NCBI RefSeq assembly: GCF_024298885.1
Contig: NZ_CP101166.1
Location: forward strand, 1,674,001 to 1,738,000
Length of the DNA stretch: 64,000 bases
Direction of reading: 5' to 3'
Source: Haloglomus halophilum
Lineage (GTDB): Archaea > Halobacteriota > Halobacteria > Halobacteriales > Haloarculaceae
In this document: positions 1-9,364 of the stretch, one piece after another
Position numbering within the stretch: the first letter of the stretch is position 1
Layout: each line of letters opens with the position of its first letter
The notes under the pieces: model-generated
The model's input: the letters and a program-made list of their open reading frames with translations, nothing else
The model's database searches: none
What the model was told of the DNA's origin: nothing
Program-made: the position numbers and the translations under genes

Positions 1-47
1 GAATCGTACCAACCCTTATTTTCCCGTACCTGAAAGGATGACCAACC

Positions 48-713
48 ATGGGTCCAGAGGGGCGGGGAGACGAGTTCGAGGCGGCACTCACGGAGTTACG
101 GCGGTCCGGCAGCGCGTTCCTGGTCGCCGGGGCCGTCCCGGACCGGTTCCACCGACAGACGTGTGACGAGCTGCTCGGGCCGGCTGACGACGAACGGCTG
201 TTCGTCCGGGTCGGTACCGGCACGGGGTCGGCGAGTGGCCCCGCGGACGGTGACCGGGTGCTCGAACTCGACGCGGCCTCCCGGGGCGCCGCGGCCGCCG
301 ACACCCCGACCGGCGGCGCCGGCGCCGTCGCGGGCGGGGCGAGCAGTAGCGCCGCCACGGTGGTCCCGACGCTGTCGTCGGCCGGTGAGGCGTTCGAGGC
401 CGAACTCGCGGCGCTCGACACGACCGCCGACCGGGGGCCCCGCGTCTGCGTGGAGTCGGTCCTGCCGCTGGTCGAGACGAGCGGTGAGGAGCAGGCGTTC
501 CGGTTCCTCCATCTCGTCACCAGCCGGGTCCGGCGACTCGGTGGCACCTGCCATCTCCACCTGCCGCTCGCGGCGGACGGCGAACTGGCCGGGACGGTCG
601 CGGCGCTGGTCGACGCGACCGTCGAACTCCGCCTCGCCGACGACCACCCGGAGCAGCGCTGGCACATCCACGAGGCCGGTATCCGGTCGGACTGGCTCCC
701 GCTGGCCGAGTGA
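48..713 (+). CDS. DUF7504-type regulatory protein
   Basis: This 221-aa acidic haloarchaeal protein looks like the DUF7504 family, RecA/KaiC-like regulators without a recognisable Walker A. The N-terminal SAFLVAGAVP segment followed by a hydrophobic strand, and the late VESVLPLVE / FLHLVTSRV segment, match the layout of the clearer family member at 52236-52940. The middle (about residues 55-100) is low-complexity Ala/Gly/Thr. A purine-rich GAAAGGATG lies about 10 bases before the ATG and may act as a ribosome-binding site. The next gene follows after 17 bp on the same strand, so the two are probably co-transcribed. Function is unknown; a role in signalling with the CHAT-like protein is inference. 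Confidence 0.7.
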   Translation: MGPEGRGDEFEAALTELRRSGSAFLVAGAVPDRFHRQTCDELLGPADDERLFVRVGTGTGSASGPADGDRVLELDAASRGAAAADTPTGGAGAVAGGASSSAATVVPTLSSAGEAFEAELAALDTTADRGPRVCVESVLPLVETSGEEQAFRFLHLVTSRVRRLGGTCHLHLPLAADGELAGTVAALVDATVELRLADDHPEQRWHIHEAGIRSDWLPLAE

Positions 714-730
714 CGCGGAGACGAACCATC

Positions 731-2908
731 ATGACAGGCAACGGCACCCCTGGCGTCTCGTTCGCGGCGGCGACCGAGGAGCTCGGGCTCCGGATCCTCG
801 ACCCCGTGGACAACCATCAGTACCAGCTGGACACGCCGGCACCCATCGACCCGGTACCGGCGTCGGGCGACCGGTTCGCCTACCCCGTCGACACCGCGAC
901 GGCGGTCCGGACGTCGGCCGTCCGGCTCCCGACCGCGACCAACGTCTACGTCCGTGCGCCGGACGGCGCGCTGGTGGCCAGCGTCGAACACCTCGAACAG
1001 ACCACCCTCGACGCCGGCCGGTACACACTCGAACTGCTGACACCGATCAAGTGCTACCTGCAGGTCGAGTCGGCGGTCTCCATCGAGGCGGACTTCGCCG
1101 AGACACGCATCGACTTCGGCGACGACACCGACGTTCTCGTCGGTGCGCGCTCGCGCCGGACCCGCCCGGCGACCACCGTGACCACGACGGCGGACCCGGC
1201 GGACCTGCTGGCGACCGTCTCGACGTTCGGGGCCGCGCTCGGGACCACGATGCCCGAACGCTCCTATCCGAGCCTCCGGGGCCATCCGCCCGCGGTCGAA
1301 CTCGGCGACGAACTCGATACCCGCGGACTCGCCCCGCCGTCGACCGATGTCCGGCTCGAACTCCCCGAGACGACCGAGGCCGCCCTGACGGCGGCACCGC
1401 TCGCGTACTACCTCGGGGCCGAGGTCCGCGCCGCCGCCGAGGCTCGCATCGTGGCCGACGGTGCCGTCCATCCCCTCTCGGCGGGCGGCAGCCTCGGCCG
1501 TGCCGTCGAGGAGGCGCTCAAGACGGTCTTCTTCATGGACTGTCTCACGCGCTACGACGGGGCGTACGGCCACGGCCGTCGTCTCAGCGAGCGCGAGGCC
1601 GTCACGGGCCAGCTCGGCGTCGACTTCGAGGCGCTCTACCACGCCGACCACGCCGAGCGGGTCCGGCGCTACCTGACGATCCCCTACGGGACCATCCAGC
1701 CCCACCTCCCACAGTGGAAGGTGGCGGCGACCGCGCGCCCGGTGGCGTCCTCCGTGGAGATACTCCCCTTCCTCGTCGACGACCTCGCGCTGGTGCGTAC
1801 GCCCCGGTCGCCGGGCGGGTCGGGCGGTGACGAATCGGCACAGGCCGAGGCGGTCGCGTCGTTCCTCTCGAGCGACGGCTCGGCCCGGTCACCTGCCGGG
1901 GGCTTCACGCGCGGCCCGAGTGCCGGCGGGTCGACCCGGGGCTCCCCCTCGGGCGGTGGCGGCGTGCGCAGCACCACGGCCGGTGACACGGACGACCTCT
2001 CGTTCGTCAGTCCCGAGCCGGCCGACGCACTGGAGCAGGTCTGGGTCGGGGAGGGTGTCCCGTTCGGGGCGAGCGAGGCGGTGTTGACGGCCTACCGTAA
2101 CCGGCTCGCCCGCCAGGCCGGTGACGGGGAGATAGACATCACGGTCGTCTGCAACGACGCCGCGATGGACGAGGAAACCGACGTGGAGGCGGTGTACGGG
2201 CAGCGCGAGCACCTCCCGTTCGAGGTGAACCTCCGACACGACCTGTCGGTGTCCGAGCTGGCCGACCTGCTCGCCGAGGACCACGATTTCCTCCACTACA
2301 TCGGCCACGCCGAACCCGATGGACTGGTCTGCGAGGACGGGAAACTGGACTGCGGGGCCCTCGATGCGACCGGCGTGGACACCTTCTTCTTCAACGCCTG
2401 CCGCTCCTACCGGCAGGCCCGCGCGCTCATCGAGGCTGGCGCCATCGTCGGTGTCGGGAGCCACACCGACGTGACCAACGCCGGCGCGGTCGAACTCGGC
2501 CGGACGATGGCGCGGCTGCTGGAGTACGGCTTCCCGTTCCGGGCCGCGCTGGACCTCGCCCGCGACTTCCACCCCATCGGGCAGCAGTACATCGTCGTCG
2601 GCGACGGGAGCCTCTCGGTCGTCCAGTGTACCAGCGGCACGGCGCTGCTTACGGAGGTCCGGTCCGCCGACAGCGGCGACCTCGTGCTGACGCTCACCGG
2701 GTTCCCCACACCCGCACACGGCATCGGGAGCGAGTTCATGCCGTTCCTCAGCGGGGCCGAGAACACCTACTACCTCTCCTCGGGGACCATCGACTCGTTC
2801 GAACTGTCGCCGGCAGAAGCAGCGGACTTCTTCGGGTACGCCTCGTCGCCGGTCCGCCTCGACGGCGATCTGGTCTGGAGCGATACGATAGACGCCGACT
2901 CGCTCTGA
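731..2908 (+). CDS. CHAT-domain protease-like protein
   Basis: The 725-aa protein has a C-terminal caspase-like CHAT domain. The HYIGHAEPDG motif (His about 522 and 526) and the FFFNACRSYRQA motif (Cys about 557) match the family's catalytic His and Cys, and the following hydrophobic strand reads GAIVGVGS. The N-terminal 340 residues are a haloarchaea-specific region of unknown fold. A Gly/Ser-rich linker (about residues 360-425) separates the two halves. The ATG at 731 was chosen because an upstream GTG at 710 overlaps the previous stop. CHAT proteins elsewhere cleave partner proteins in stress or defence responses (Craspase, gasdermin systems). The substrate here is unknown, and the only visible partner is the upstream DUF7504-type gene. 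Confidence 0.8.
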   Translation: MTGNGTPGVSFAAATEELGLRILDPVDNHQYQLDTPAPIDPVPASGDRFAYPVDTATAVRTSAVRLPTATNVYVRAPDGALVASVEHLEQTTLDAGRYTLELLTPIKCYLQVESAVSIEADFAETRIDFGDDTDVLVGARSRRTRPATTVTTTADPADLLATVSTFGAALGTTMPERSYPSLRGHPPAVELGDELDTRGLAPPSTDVRLELPETTEAALTAAPLAYYLGAEVRAAAEARIVADGAVHPLSAGGSLGRAVEEALKTVFFMDCLTRYDGAYGHGRRLSEREAVTGQLGVDFEALYHADHAERVRRYLTIPYGTIQPHLPQWKVAATARPVASSVEILPFLVDDLALVRTPRSPGGSGGDESAQAEAVASFLSSDGSARSPAGGFTRGPSAGGSTRGSPSGGGGVRSTTAGDTDDLSFVSPEPADALEQVWVGEGVPFGASEAVLTAYRNRLARQAGDGEIDITVVCNDAAMDEETDVEAVYGQREHLPFEVNLRHDLSVSELADLLAEDHDFLHYIGHAEPDGLVCEDGKLDCGALDATGVDTFFFNACRSYRQARALIEAGAIVGVGSHTDVTNAGAVELGRTMARLLEYGFPFRAALDLARDFHPIGQQYIVVGDGSLSVVQCTSGTALLTEVRSADSGDLVLTLTGFPTPAHGIGSEFMPFLSGAENTYYLSSGTIDSFELSPAEAADFFGYASSPVRLDGDLVWSDTIDADSL

Positions 2909-2929
2909 GCGCGTTCCGACTCGGTCGGC

Positions 2930-3073
2930 TTATGGACCGCTTCCGGTGACACCCTGTGCCACCGCGCTGCCCGACTGGCTCAGGAGCAACAGCAGCGTGA
3001 ACAGGACGCCGGACATCCGCGGGTGCTCTTTGAGGTACGTTGCAACCGTTTTCTCTCCATCTTCTGAGTTCAT
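2930..3073 (-). CDS. DUF7503-like small membrane protein
   Basis: A 47-aa reading frame starts at the ATG at 3073 and ends at TAA 2930-2932. It begins MNSEDGEKTVATYLKEHPRM, followed by one hydrophobic helix with a run of five leucines and the segment SQSGSAVAQG. This pattern (short polar start, ENPRM/EHPRM, one transmembrane helix) matches the tiny haloarchaeal DUF7503 proteins, whose function is unknown. It lies convergent to the CHAT-like gene with a 21-bp gap. The AT-rich stretch just upstream (3075-3115) is a plausible promoter region. Confidence 0.65.
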   Translation of the reverse strand: MNSEDGEKTVATYLKEHPRMSGVLFTLLLLLSQSGSAVAQGVTGSGP

Positions 3074-3396
3074 CGCAATCTAAACTTATCGCTGTTCGTA
3101 TTGAAATTAATTAAAAGAACCCGACAAGAACACTGCGTAATAAGGGTTTGCACTACCACGAGTCTCGTGGGGACTTAATTATTGGTACGAGAACACATGT
3201 CAGACAGGAGCAGGACGGGGTCCATACGGGAGTCGCGGTTCGATACGATTTTTCGAGACCCAGTCCGGAAGTTCCTCCCGAACCTCCCGTTTACCCTCCA
3301 GTACGAGTCCCTTCCAGGCAGGTTGCGACGTTTCTTCAGGCCCTCGTACTAGCCATCATCGGTGAACGCGGTGCGGTCCTCGACCATAGGTAGCGT

Positions 3397-4725
3397 ATGA
3401 AGCTCAACTTTATGTGTGAATGGGGGAGGAAACAGGCGTGGATGAAGCGTACCAACACGTTCGAGGTTGTTCCGCAGTCCGAGGAGGACGAGGAGCTGCT
3501 CCGGCGTCTGTTGGACGCTTCTGCTGCGCTTTGGAACGAGATCAATTACGAGCGCCACGAGAACTACACTGACCCGGACGCGGACGTATGGGATGTTAGT
3601 GAGTATCGTGGTCGATACGGTGGCGTTCTCGGCGTTTCGACGGTCCAGCAGATCGAGCGCAAGAATTGCGAGGCCTGGAAGTCGTTCTTCGGGCTCCAAG
3701 AGACGGGTGAAGCTAACGGCACGCCCGGATACTGGGGGAACGCTTCAGAGGGTCGTGATCTGCGGACCTACATCCGAAACACATCGTACTCCGTTGAGTG
3801 GGGAGAATACTCCCGTCTCGAGATCCTGATTGGCCAAGACCTGAAAGAGGAATACGGGATCGGATACCAGGAACGGTTTCAACTCGAGGTGCAGGGATCC
3901 CCCAACTGGACCGAGTACGAGAAACAGGGTCGGTTGGAGCTGTACTACGACGAGGTCGCGGACACATTCAGGGCCATTCAACCAGTCACGGTCGGTGACG
4001 ACCATTCGCAACTGGCACACCCACTGGCTTCGGAAGAAGCCGCTCTGGATATCGGCGCGAACTATCTCGTCGCGTGTACAACAACGACCGGCAAGCAGTA
4101 CCTGTACGAAGGTCAGGAATTGTTCGAGCGGTTCCGCAACACGACACAGGAGATCGCGCGGCTGCAATCGCTGCTTGAAGAGGGCCGATACAGTAGCCAC
4201 CGTATCCGTCGCCTCTATCGCCGCCGAACGAACCGCCGTGACCACGCGCAGGACGCGCTCGCGCGTGATCTCATGGAGCGGCTGCATGACGATGGCGTTG
4301 CCACGGTGTACGTGGGCGACCTAACCGACGTGTTAGACAGCCACTGGTCCGTCGTGACGAACGAGAAGACACACAATTTCTGGGCCTTCAGAGCGTTCAT
4401 CAACAGACTCGCCTGTACGGCCGAGGAATACGGAATCACGGTGGAAGTCCGTTCGGAGGCCTGGACATCGCAGACGTGTCCGGACTGTGGCTCGACCACC
4501 AAGGTAACCCGACATCACGACACCCTGACCTGCGAGTGTGGTTTCGAGGGGCACGCCGATCTCGTGGCGTCGGAATCGTTCCTGAGACGGCAGACAACGA
4601 TATCACGGCCGATGGCACGGCCTGTATGCCTCAAGTGGGACAACCACGACTGGTTGGAGCCACCACGCTCTCATCGTCCCAACGAGGAGCATACGAACCC
4701 GCAAGTTGCCTCCGTGGGTCGATAA
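3397..4725 (+). CDS. tnpB: TnpB RNA-guided nuclease homologue
   Basis: The 442-aa TnpB-family protein has a RuvC-like core. Visible motifs are [10 protein letters not shown] (first catalytic Asp), YVGDLTDVL (second acidic position, Asp where many TnpBs have Glu), a CPDC...CECGF zinc ribbon, and GHADLVASE holding the last Asp. TnpB proteins cleave DNA using an RNA made from the element's right end, and help keep the IS at its donor site. The start could also be the ATG at 3442, giving [10 protein letters not shown], which is closer to the family's usual beginning. The tail after the last motif is long and Pro/Arg/His-rich and may include read-through into the right-end RNA region. Length and motifs look intact. 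Confidence 0.85.
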   Translation: MKLNFMCEWGRKQAWMKRTNTFEVVPQSEEDEELLRRLLDASAALWNEINYERHENYTDPDADVWDVSEYRGRYGGVLGVSTVQQIERKNCEAWKSFFGLQETGEANGTPGYWGNASEGRDLRTYIRNTSYSVEWGEYSRLEILIGQDLKEEYGIGYQERFQLEVQGSPNWTEYEKQGRLELYYDEVADTFRAIQPVTVGDDHSQLAHPLASEEAALDIGANYLVACTTTTGKQYLYEGQELFERFRNTTQEIARLQSLLEEGRYSSHRIRRLYRRRTNRRDHAQDALARDLMERLHDDGVATVYVGDLTDVLDSHWSVVTNEKTHNFWAFRAFINRLACTAEEYGITVEVRSEAWTSQTCPDCGSTTKVTRHHDTLTCECGFEGHADLVASESFLRRQTTISRPMARPVCLKWDNHDWLEPPRSHRPNEEHTNPQVASVGR

Positions 4726-4780
4726 GCGATATCACCCAGCGTGGGGAATCCTCACCGTTCATGGCGGGGTGGATGTCAAG
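4700..4780 (+). ncRNA. Right-end hairpin / omegaRNA (sotRNA) region of IS1341-type element
   Basis: The end of tnpB and the following bases form the conserved right end, with a hairpin (about 4747-4775) ending GGATGTCAAG. In haloarchaea this region produces a sense-overlapping transcript, and in TnpB systems generally the equivalent RNA is the guide scaffold. If so, the guide would begin just after the right boundary near 4781. The RNA is inferred from position and sequence; the exact ends are approximate. Confidence 0.5.
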
Positions 4781-4877
4781 ACCGCTTCGGGATGCGGGAT
4801 ACCCGGTCCGATCGTAATTCTCGACGTATTCGAGTCGTCTATCTGCCCACCGCGACGTAGCCGCCGATTCAACCGAG

Positions 4878-4886
4878 TATTTTTAT
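4878..4886 (+). promoter_or_regulatory. TATA box for MinD/ParA-like gene
   Basis: The AT-rich box GTATTTTTAT lies about 28 bp before the ATG at 4911 in otherwise GC-rich DNA. This is the spacing expected for a leaderless haloarchaeal transcript. Confidence 0.55.
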
Positions 4887-4910
4887 CCGGAGGATTGCCC
4901 AGGTCGGGGT

Positions 4911-5675
4911 ATGGTCGAGGCCATCGCCATCGCTGCAGGACCGAGCGGTTCCGGGGTCACGACCAGCACGCTCGCCCTGGGGATGGCACTCGCCGAGAAG
5001 CACGACGTGACAGTCCTCGACCCCGCAGCCGGGAGTACCGAGTTGCTCGCTGCGTCGCCACACGTTGACGGGACGCTGCAGGATGTGCTCTGCGCCGATG
5101 GACCGTCAGTCGATGCGATTAGTCACGAGCGACATGGAGTCCGGTTACTCCCATGCGGGACAACACTTCATGCGCTGGCGTCAGCTGATTCCTCGCGCAT
5201 CCGGGATGTGTTCGCGACCATCGCCGCCGACACGGACCTTCTCCTGATCGACTCGCCCGCGCTCCTGGAGTCGGCAGCGCCAACACTACCGATTGTTCTC
5301 GCGGACCGCGCGGTGGTCGTGCTCGAACCCACCACCTCGGCGCTCTCGGACGGACTGCAAGTTGACGGGTATGCCACCGTCTACGGAACCGACGTTGCTG
5401 GCGTGCTGTTGACCAGGGTCGGTGATTCGGTTCCCGATCACATCGTCGAACGGGCCGAACGGTACTTCGACGCCCCAGTGCTGGGACAGATCCCCGAGAG
5501 TTCGGTCGTTAGAGAAGCGACTGACAGTGGTCACCCACTCCTGGCACACGCCCCGAACTCCGCTGCAGCCGATGCCTACCGGGCAGCAGCAGGACAGCTC
5601 ACAATTCAGGACGGTGACCCAGCCGATATTTCGCGGCGTGCGAGAAGCGCGATTCGACCGCAGCAGCCACCGTAG
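4911..5675 (+). CDS. MinD/ParA-family protein with degenerate P-loop
   Basis: This 254-aa protein has the MinD/ParA fold. It begins EAIAIAAGPSGSGVTTST, continues with VTVLDPAAGS (switch I position), TDLLLIDSPALLES (Walker B/switch II) and ADRAVVVLEPTTSAL, and has a late LLTRVGDSVPD strand. The deviant Walker A normally reads KGGxGKT. Here it reads PSGSGVTT, so both the signature lysine and the P-loop lysine are missing. ATP hydrolysis is therefore unlikely, though nucleotide binding or dimerisation with another MinD homologue remains possible. It stands alone between the IS and a long non-coding stretch. Haloarchaea carry several MinD paralogues, some linked to placement of surface machinery; this one's role is unknown. 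Confidence 0.75.
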   Translation: MVEAIAIAAGPSGSGVTTSTLALGMALAEKHDVTVLDPAAGSTELLAASPHVDGTLQDVLCADGPSVDAISHERHGVRLLPCGTTLHALASADSSRIRDVFATIAADTDLLLIDSPALLESAAPTLPIVLADRAVVVLEPTTSALSDGLQVDGYATVYGTDVAGVLLTRVGDSVPDHIVERAERYFDAPVLGQIPESSVVREATDSGHPLLAHAPNSAAADAYRAAAGQLTIQDGDPADISRRARSAIRPQQPP

Positions 5676-6746
5676 CTGTTCCTCCCCACCGGCGCAAGCC
5701 TCGGCAGTGCTGCCGTCGACCGTGGGTCGCTTGGTCGCTGTCCGGCGGCTGTCGGTAGCGGTTACGGACTCATTGGACCCGCTTTCGAATTTCAATCTCA
5801 CCGGGGTAGCGGGGGGTCCGGCTTGCTGTGAGACTCGCCTCGCGCTCGGAGTGCTGGAGGGGTACAGACTACAGAGAGGGCCTCATCCGCAAGATACCAG
5901 TGTGTAGAAGCCTGTAGCGTGGCCTCCCAAGCGGACCTACGAACGCCAATCCACCATTGGGGGGTGCAGTCCGGAATCCATCGAGAGCAGCCGTCTCATC
6001 CCCAGCAGACTCGAACCGGTGCCCCAACGATTCGACCGCACTGGTTCGCGACTGGCCGCCTGGAACGTCGAGTCGCTCCTGAAGCCACCCACGAGGCGGC
6101 TGGAAGTCACTACACACCCGTGCTGTCTTGCGGTTTTCCAGTCCCGCGACTCACGACTGCAGCATCCCCCGTATGACTCGACACCGCTGTCAGGCCGTGA
6201 CTCGCCGATCTCGACTGCCGGTCGTGGCACTCCTGAGGGATAACCCATATTCGAACCAATATGTTGGTGGTGGATTCGGCGCTACAGACGACTACATACC
6301 TTCCACGTTGCTCGATTCACTGCCATTCGAATACATTCTCTCTGGATGATGCTTCTCGTATCGCTGGATGCCAGATGCGGCGCAGCAGGCGGCTACTTGC
6401 CAGTCCAGCATCCCACGTCTGTGGCAGGTGACTCGCTTCGGCTCCACTTCGGCGCTGGCCACATACATTCAGCAATAGCGGCACGCTTGCGGATGATCTG
6501 CCCTCTGTAGTCACAGCGCCGGTGTCGGTCGACGAGGGGCCGGTGTCGGTACCGCGTCCGGTGGCCCCGGAACTGGAGTCGACTCGAGAGCGACCACGGA
6601 CTCGGGACCGGCTACTGATGGCCGGCTAGGGCTCCGGTCGAAACCACTTTCGCCGTGGTTTGCGACGATTTAGTTGGGAGTGGGACGAGACGGCTACTGG
6701 GGAGTCGCCTGTCACACGCTCCCCAGCTCCCTACACGCAGTCCAGC
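5676..6746. other. Long region without a convincing gene
   Basis: About 1.07 kb has only short frames lacking the acidic, GC3-rich signature of neighbouring genes. It contains several CTACAGA-type words (near 5863, 5870, 6282 and 6505) that recur in the non-coding stretch at 15.5-16.6 kb. It may be decayed DNA or hold regulatory RNA; neither can be shown here. Confidence 0.5.
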
Positions 6747-7661
6747 ATGAAACGGCGCACCATCCTCCGTGCCGCTGCGAGTCTTCCGACCCTCGCACCG
6801 GGAGTCGCGACTGCGGCGCCGCCGGTGACGGACGATATCTCGGAGGGCTACTTCGAGGCGCTTCCGGACACGAAAGCCGAGCGGCACGCGGCCGTCGTCG
6901 GCTGCGCAACCGAGCTGTGTGCGGCTCACAACACCGTCTCCGAGACGGCGCTCGATGCAGTCGTCGCGGGTGGTGGCGCCGCGAATGACATCCTCCGCCG
7001 ACTCCGGTTCGGGGTCCGCATCCTCAACAGGTACGACATCACGAACGCGATCGACGAGGCGATGATCGAGGCCGGAGAGCGAAATCTCAGTGACTACACC
7101 CGCTACATACCGCTCGTGGAGAGCTTCAACACCCTCTGTAGTGCCGCCTGTGCCATCGAGACGCCCGACCCGAGCCCGGACGCCGTCACGGGCTTTCTCT
7201 TCGCAGTGGCCGCCTTCGGACTGGAGGTTGCACTCTGGACTGCCGGAACGCCGTACAATATGGCGTGGAGCGGCACCCGGTTCATCGCCAATCGTACGTT
7301 CCTCCGCTTTGCCAGATACGGCTGCCGTGGCTGTATCGCACTGCTGATGAGTGAGCTTCACTGGGCCATTCGGGGCTCGGTCTACGGGGAGGTCGTCACC
7401 GAGGATACCATCGAATTCGTCTGGGCGCAGCTCCAGGAACTCCAACGGGATGCCGAGCGGTGGGAGTACGATGTGGAGTTGGAATACTCGTACGAGGAGA
7501 TTCAGGAGATTGTAGAGTCTAGGGAACCCCAGCGCGGTGGGGCGCTTGGACCGCTCCCCCAGGAGAACGAGGGGCCGATTGAACGATTGCTCCCCGATAT
7601 CGAGCTCCCGAATCTCGACTTCGAGATCAACTTGCCAGACCTAACTGACCTCCTCCCGTAG
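6747..7661 (+). CDS. Tat-exported protein of unknown function
   Basis: The 304-aa product starts MKRRTILRAAASLPTLAPGV, a twin-arginine-type signal peptide with cleavage probably after the Ala-rich stretch near residue 25. No lipobox cysteine follows, so it is probably secreted or held by another part. The mature protein is mostly helical. It has hydrophobic segments around residues 145-165 (FLFAVAAFGLEVALW) and a cluster of cysteines (CAAH, CSAACAIE, GCRGC), then an acidic Glu/Tyr-rich segment and a Pro/Leu/Asp-rich tail. The ATG at 6747 is preferred because the upstream in-frame sequence lacks coding character and the signal peptide begins there. I recognise no family. It has no close co-directional neighbour. 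Confidence 0.65.
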   Translation: MKRRTILRAAASLPTLAPGVATAAPPVTDDISEGYFEALPDTKAERHAAVVGCATELCAAHNTVSETALDAVVAGGGAANDILRRLRFGVRILNRYDITNAIDEAMIEAGERNLSDYTRYIPLVESFNTLCSAACAIETPDPSPDAVTGFLFAVAAFGLEVALWTAGTPYNMAWSGTRFIANRTFLRFARYGCRGCIALLMSELHWAIRGSVYGEVVTEDTIEFVWAQLQELQRDAERWEYDVELEYSYEEIQEIVESREPQRGGALGPLPQENEGPIERLLPDIELPNLDFEINLPDLTDLLP

Positions 7662-7910
7662 ACAGCTGACACCGATCGATGACTGAAGGACGATTCGTGC
7701 ACTCAGTCTTTGCTGAATTTCTCAATCGGTGACAGTTCTCAACGGCTGTGCTGCATACAGGGCGCGAGTCGGTCAGAGAGGAAATTACTCGGCGAGAGGT
7801 TCAGCAACGCTGTTAATCAATACTTCTAACCACTGACCGACCCGACCAAGGTTGCCGCCCACTCTGGAACTCGTCGGTTCGTCGATCGCAGGTTCGAAAT
7901 CGGTCGCTAG

Positions 7911-9227
7911 CTAGTTGAATCCAACCTTATCGCCGAGGTCCTTGATGAACCTTCCCCGATCTTTTTTGAAGTCCGATGGTGACATAGTTTTCCCGTCGAA
8001 ATAATATGCCTCCGCGGACCTACCAAGGGTATACGTGCCGCCACCGGCGATTGCTCCGTTCAGTACCTGCCCGGGGCCGGGAAATACGCCGGCTGCGGCC
8101 CCCGCAAGCTTCCGAAAGAGGAACCCGGCGCCGCTGACGGCTCCGAACTCACCGAAATACTCCATCGCCGTTTGTTTACTGAACTCCTGGCATGACAAGG
8201 ACCCGATTAGCATGACGAGATACACCTGAAGCGGGGTCAGAATCGCGATGTCAGAGATTCCGGAGAGATCAGCCGCCGCGACCGAAGCGCCGACAGCCGA
8301 GATTTTCCGCGTTCGCTCGCGAGCGATTCTCCTCATTAAGTGGTCGCGACGCTGTGCCTGTGCGTACTGAAGTAGTGCTTCCTCTGGCATACAATCCCCG
8401 ATGAATTCTGCGAGTGTATCGACGTTCCAGTAGGGCTCCTCTTTGAGATATGCCGGAAAGACGCCGACATCGTCGAGTAATCCGATATCTGCCTCCCCCT
8501 CGTTAATCTTGTCTCGTGGGTAGAATAGGTAGCCGCGAACAGGTGCGTTCCGATCAAACGGTTCTCGAGTCCCAGGGTTCCGCATGCCGGCGATGAAATC
8601 GAGGTTGTCAGTAATTGTACTAGTTAACGCTGGGTTCTCTTCGGGTGGCCAGTCGCCCCCAGGCGATAGATGCGTGTCGATTTTATTCAAACAGTAGACA
8701 ATTGGGGGAAACCCTGGTATTTCTTCTCTGAGATCTTCGTCAATCGTATTGAAGTCCTCCTCACCGGCTCGTGCCTGATCAGGTGTCAGGACGTGTATGA
8801 TAATGTCGGGATTGTACTGCTGGATATCCTGTTTCAGCTTCTTAACCGTTCCCTCAGGTAGCTCCTCGCCTGCGGGGATGCTCTCAAAGAGCCCACGCGA
8901 GTCAACGACATCCCAACTGGCGTGTCGCTCCGGGAACTGGATATGATATTTCTCAGCCTCGTCGGTTTCCGGCTCAACATCACCTACACCAGCCACCTCC
9001 TTGTTTGCAAGGGCGTTAATCAACGACGATTTTCCGGCCCCTGATCGGCCCATAATGAATAGCCGTGGCGGGCGAGAGTCGCCGATAAGAACGTCCATGT
9101 CACCGACCATCGCCTCAAACAGTTTATCCTCCACCTGCTGTTTCTTTTCGTTGCTTACCGGCGCGGCGTCGATCGCCATCTCAAGACGCTCGCGCAAGCC
9201 AGCGTACGTTTCTGTGTCAACAGCCAT
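7911..9227 (-). CDS. Era/YcjF-like GTPase, copy 1
   Basis: A 438-aa GTPase. G1 is GRSGAGKSS (about residues 58-66), G3-like is VVDSRGLFES, and G4 is CLNKID (about 178-183). After the GTPase domain comes a helical region with EEALLQYAQAQRR and then hydrophobic helices (YLVMLIGSLSC and a Gly/Ala-rich stretch), as in DUF697-type membrane-linked GTPases. It is paralogous to the gene at 9365-10600: the G motifs, the LSPGGDWPPE insertion and the QFAQAQRR/QYAQAQRR segment are shared. An AT-rich TTAATTATG box about 25 bp upstream suggests its own leaderless promoter. The cellular role is unknown; membrane association is inferred from the C-terminal helices. Confidence 0.8.
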   Translation of the reverse strand: MAVDTETYAGLRERLEMAIDAAPVSNEKKQQVEDKLFEAMVGDMDVLIGDSRPPRLFIMGRSGAGKSSLINALANKEVAGVGDVEPETDEAEKYHIQFPERHASWDVVDSRGLFESIPAGEELPEGTVKKLKQDIQQYNPDIIIHVLTPDQARAGEEDFNTIDEDLREEIPGFPPIVYCLNKIDTHLSPGGDWPPEENPALTSTITDNLDFIAGMRNPGTREPFDRNAPVRGYLFYPRDKINEGEADIGLLDDVGVFPAYLKEEPYWNVDTLAEFIGDCMPEEALLQYAQAQRRDHLMRRIARERTRKISAVGASVAAADLSGISDIAILTPLQVYLVMLIGSLSCQEFSKQTAMEYFGEFGAVSGAGFLFRKLAGAAAGVFPGPGQVLNGAIAGGGTYTLGRSAEAYYFDGKTMSPSDFKKDRGRFIKDLGDKVGFN

Positions 9228-9364
9228 ATACCATTCTAAGGCTACCGCATAATTAACGTATGGTCCGTCTCAACTGCTGGGAACTCCCGATAAGGCGGAT
9301 CCGGTGAGGATGTCTGTCGACAGTAATAGCCGGTCGGCTCCTCCATATGCAATCCGTGTAAAGA

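Larger units (their letters stand above)
3150..4780 (+). mobile_element. IS1341-type (TnpB-only IS200/IS605-like) element
   Basis: The unit contains a tnpB gene, a perfect 7-bp hairpin near its left side (CCACGAG-t-CTCGTGG, 3156-3170) and a right-end hairpin ending GATGTCAAG (4772-4780). The right-end sequence, GAATCC then a hairpin then GGATGTCAAG, is typical of haloarchaeal IS1341-type elements. There is no tnpA, so movement would need a transposase elsewhere. The left boundary is approximate because these elements have neither terminal inverted repeats nor target duplications. The 3100-3396 stretch contains no other convincing gene. Confidence 0.7.

Noticed and set aside
163..1830. Long + strand frame overlapping the first two genes in another frame
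   Set aside because: Arg/Pro/Ser-rich translation typical of a shifted frame in GC-rich DNA.
3148..3393. 81-aa frame upstream of tnpB
   Set aside because: It spans the element's left-end hairpin and lacks haloarchaeal coding character; probably non-coding IS end.
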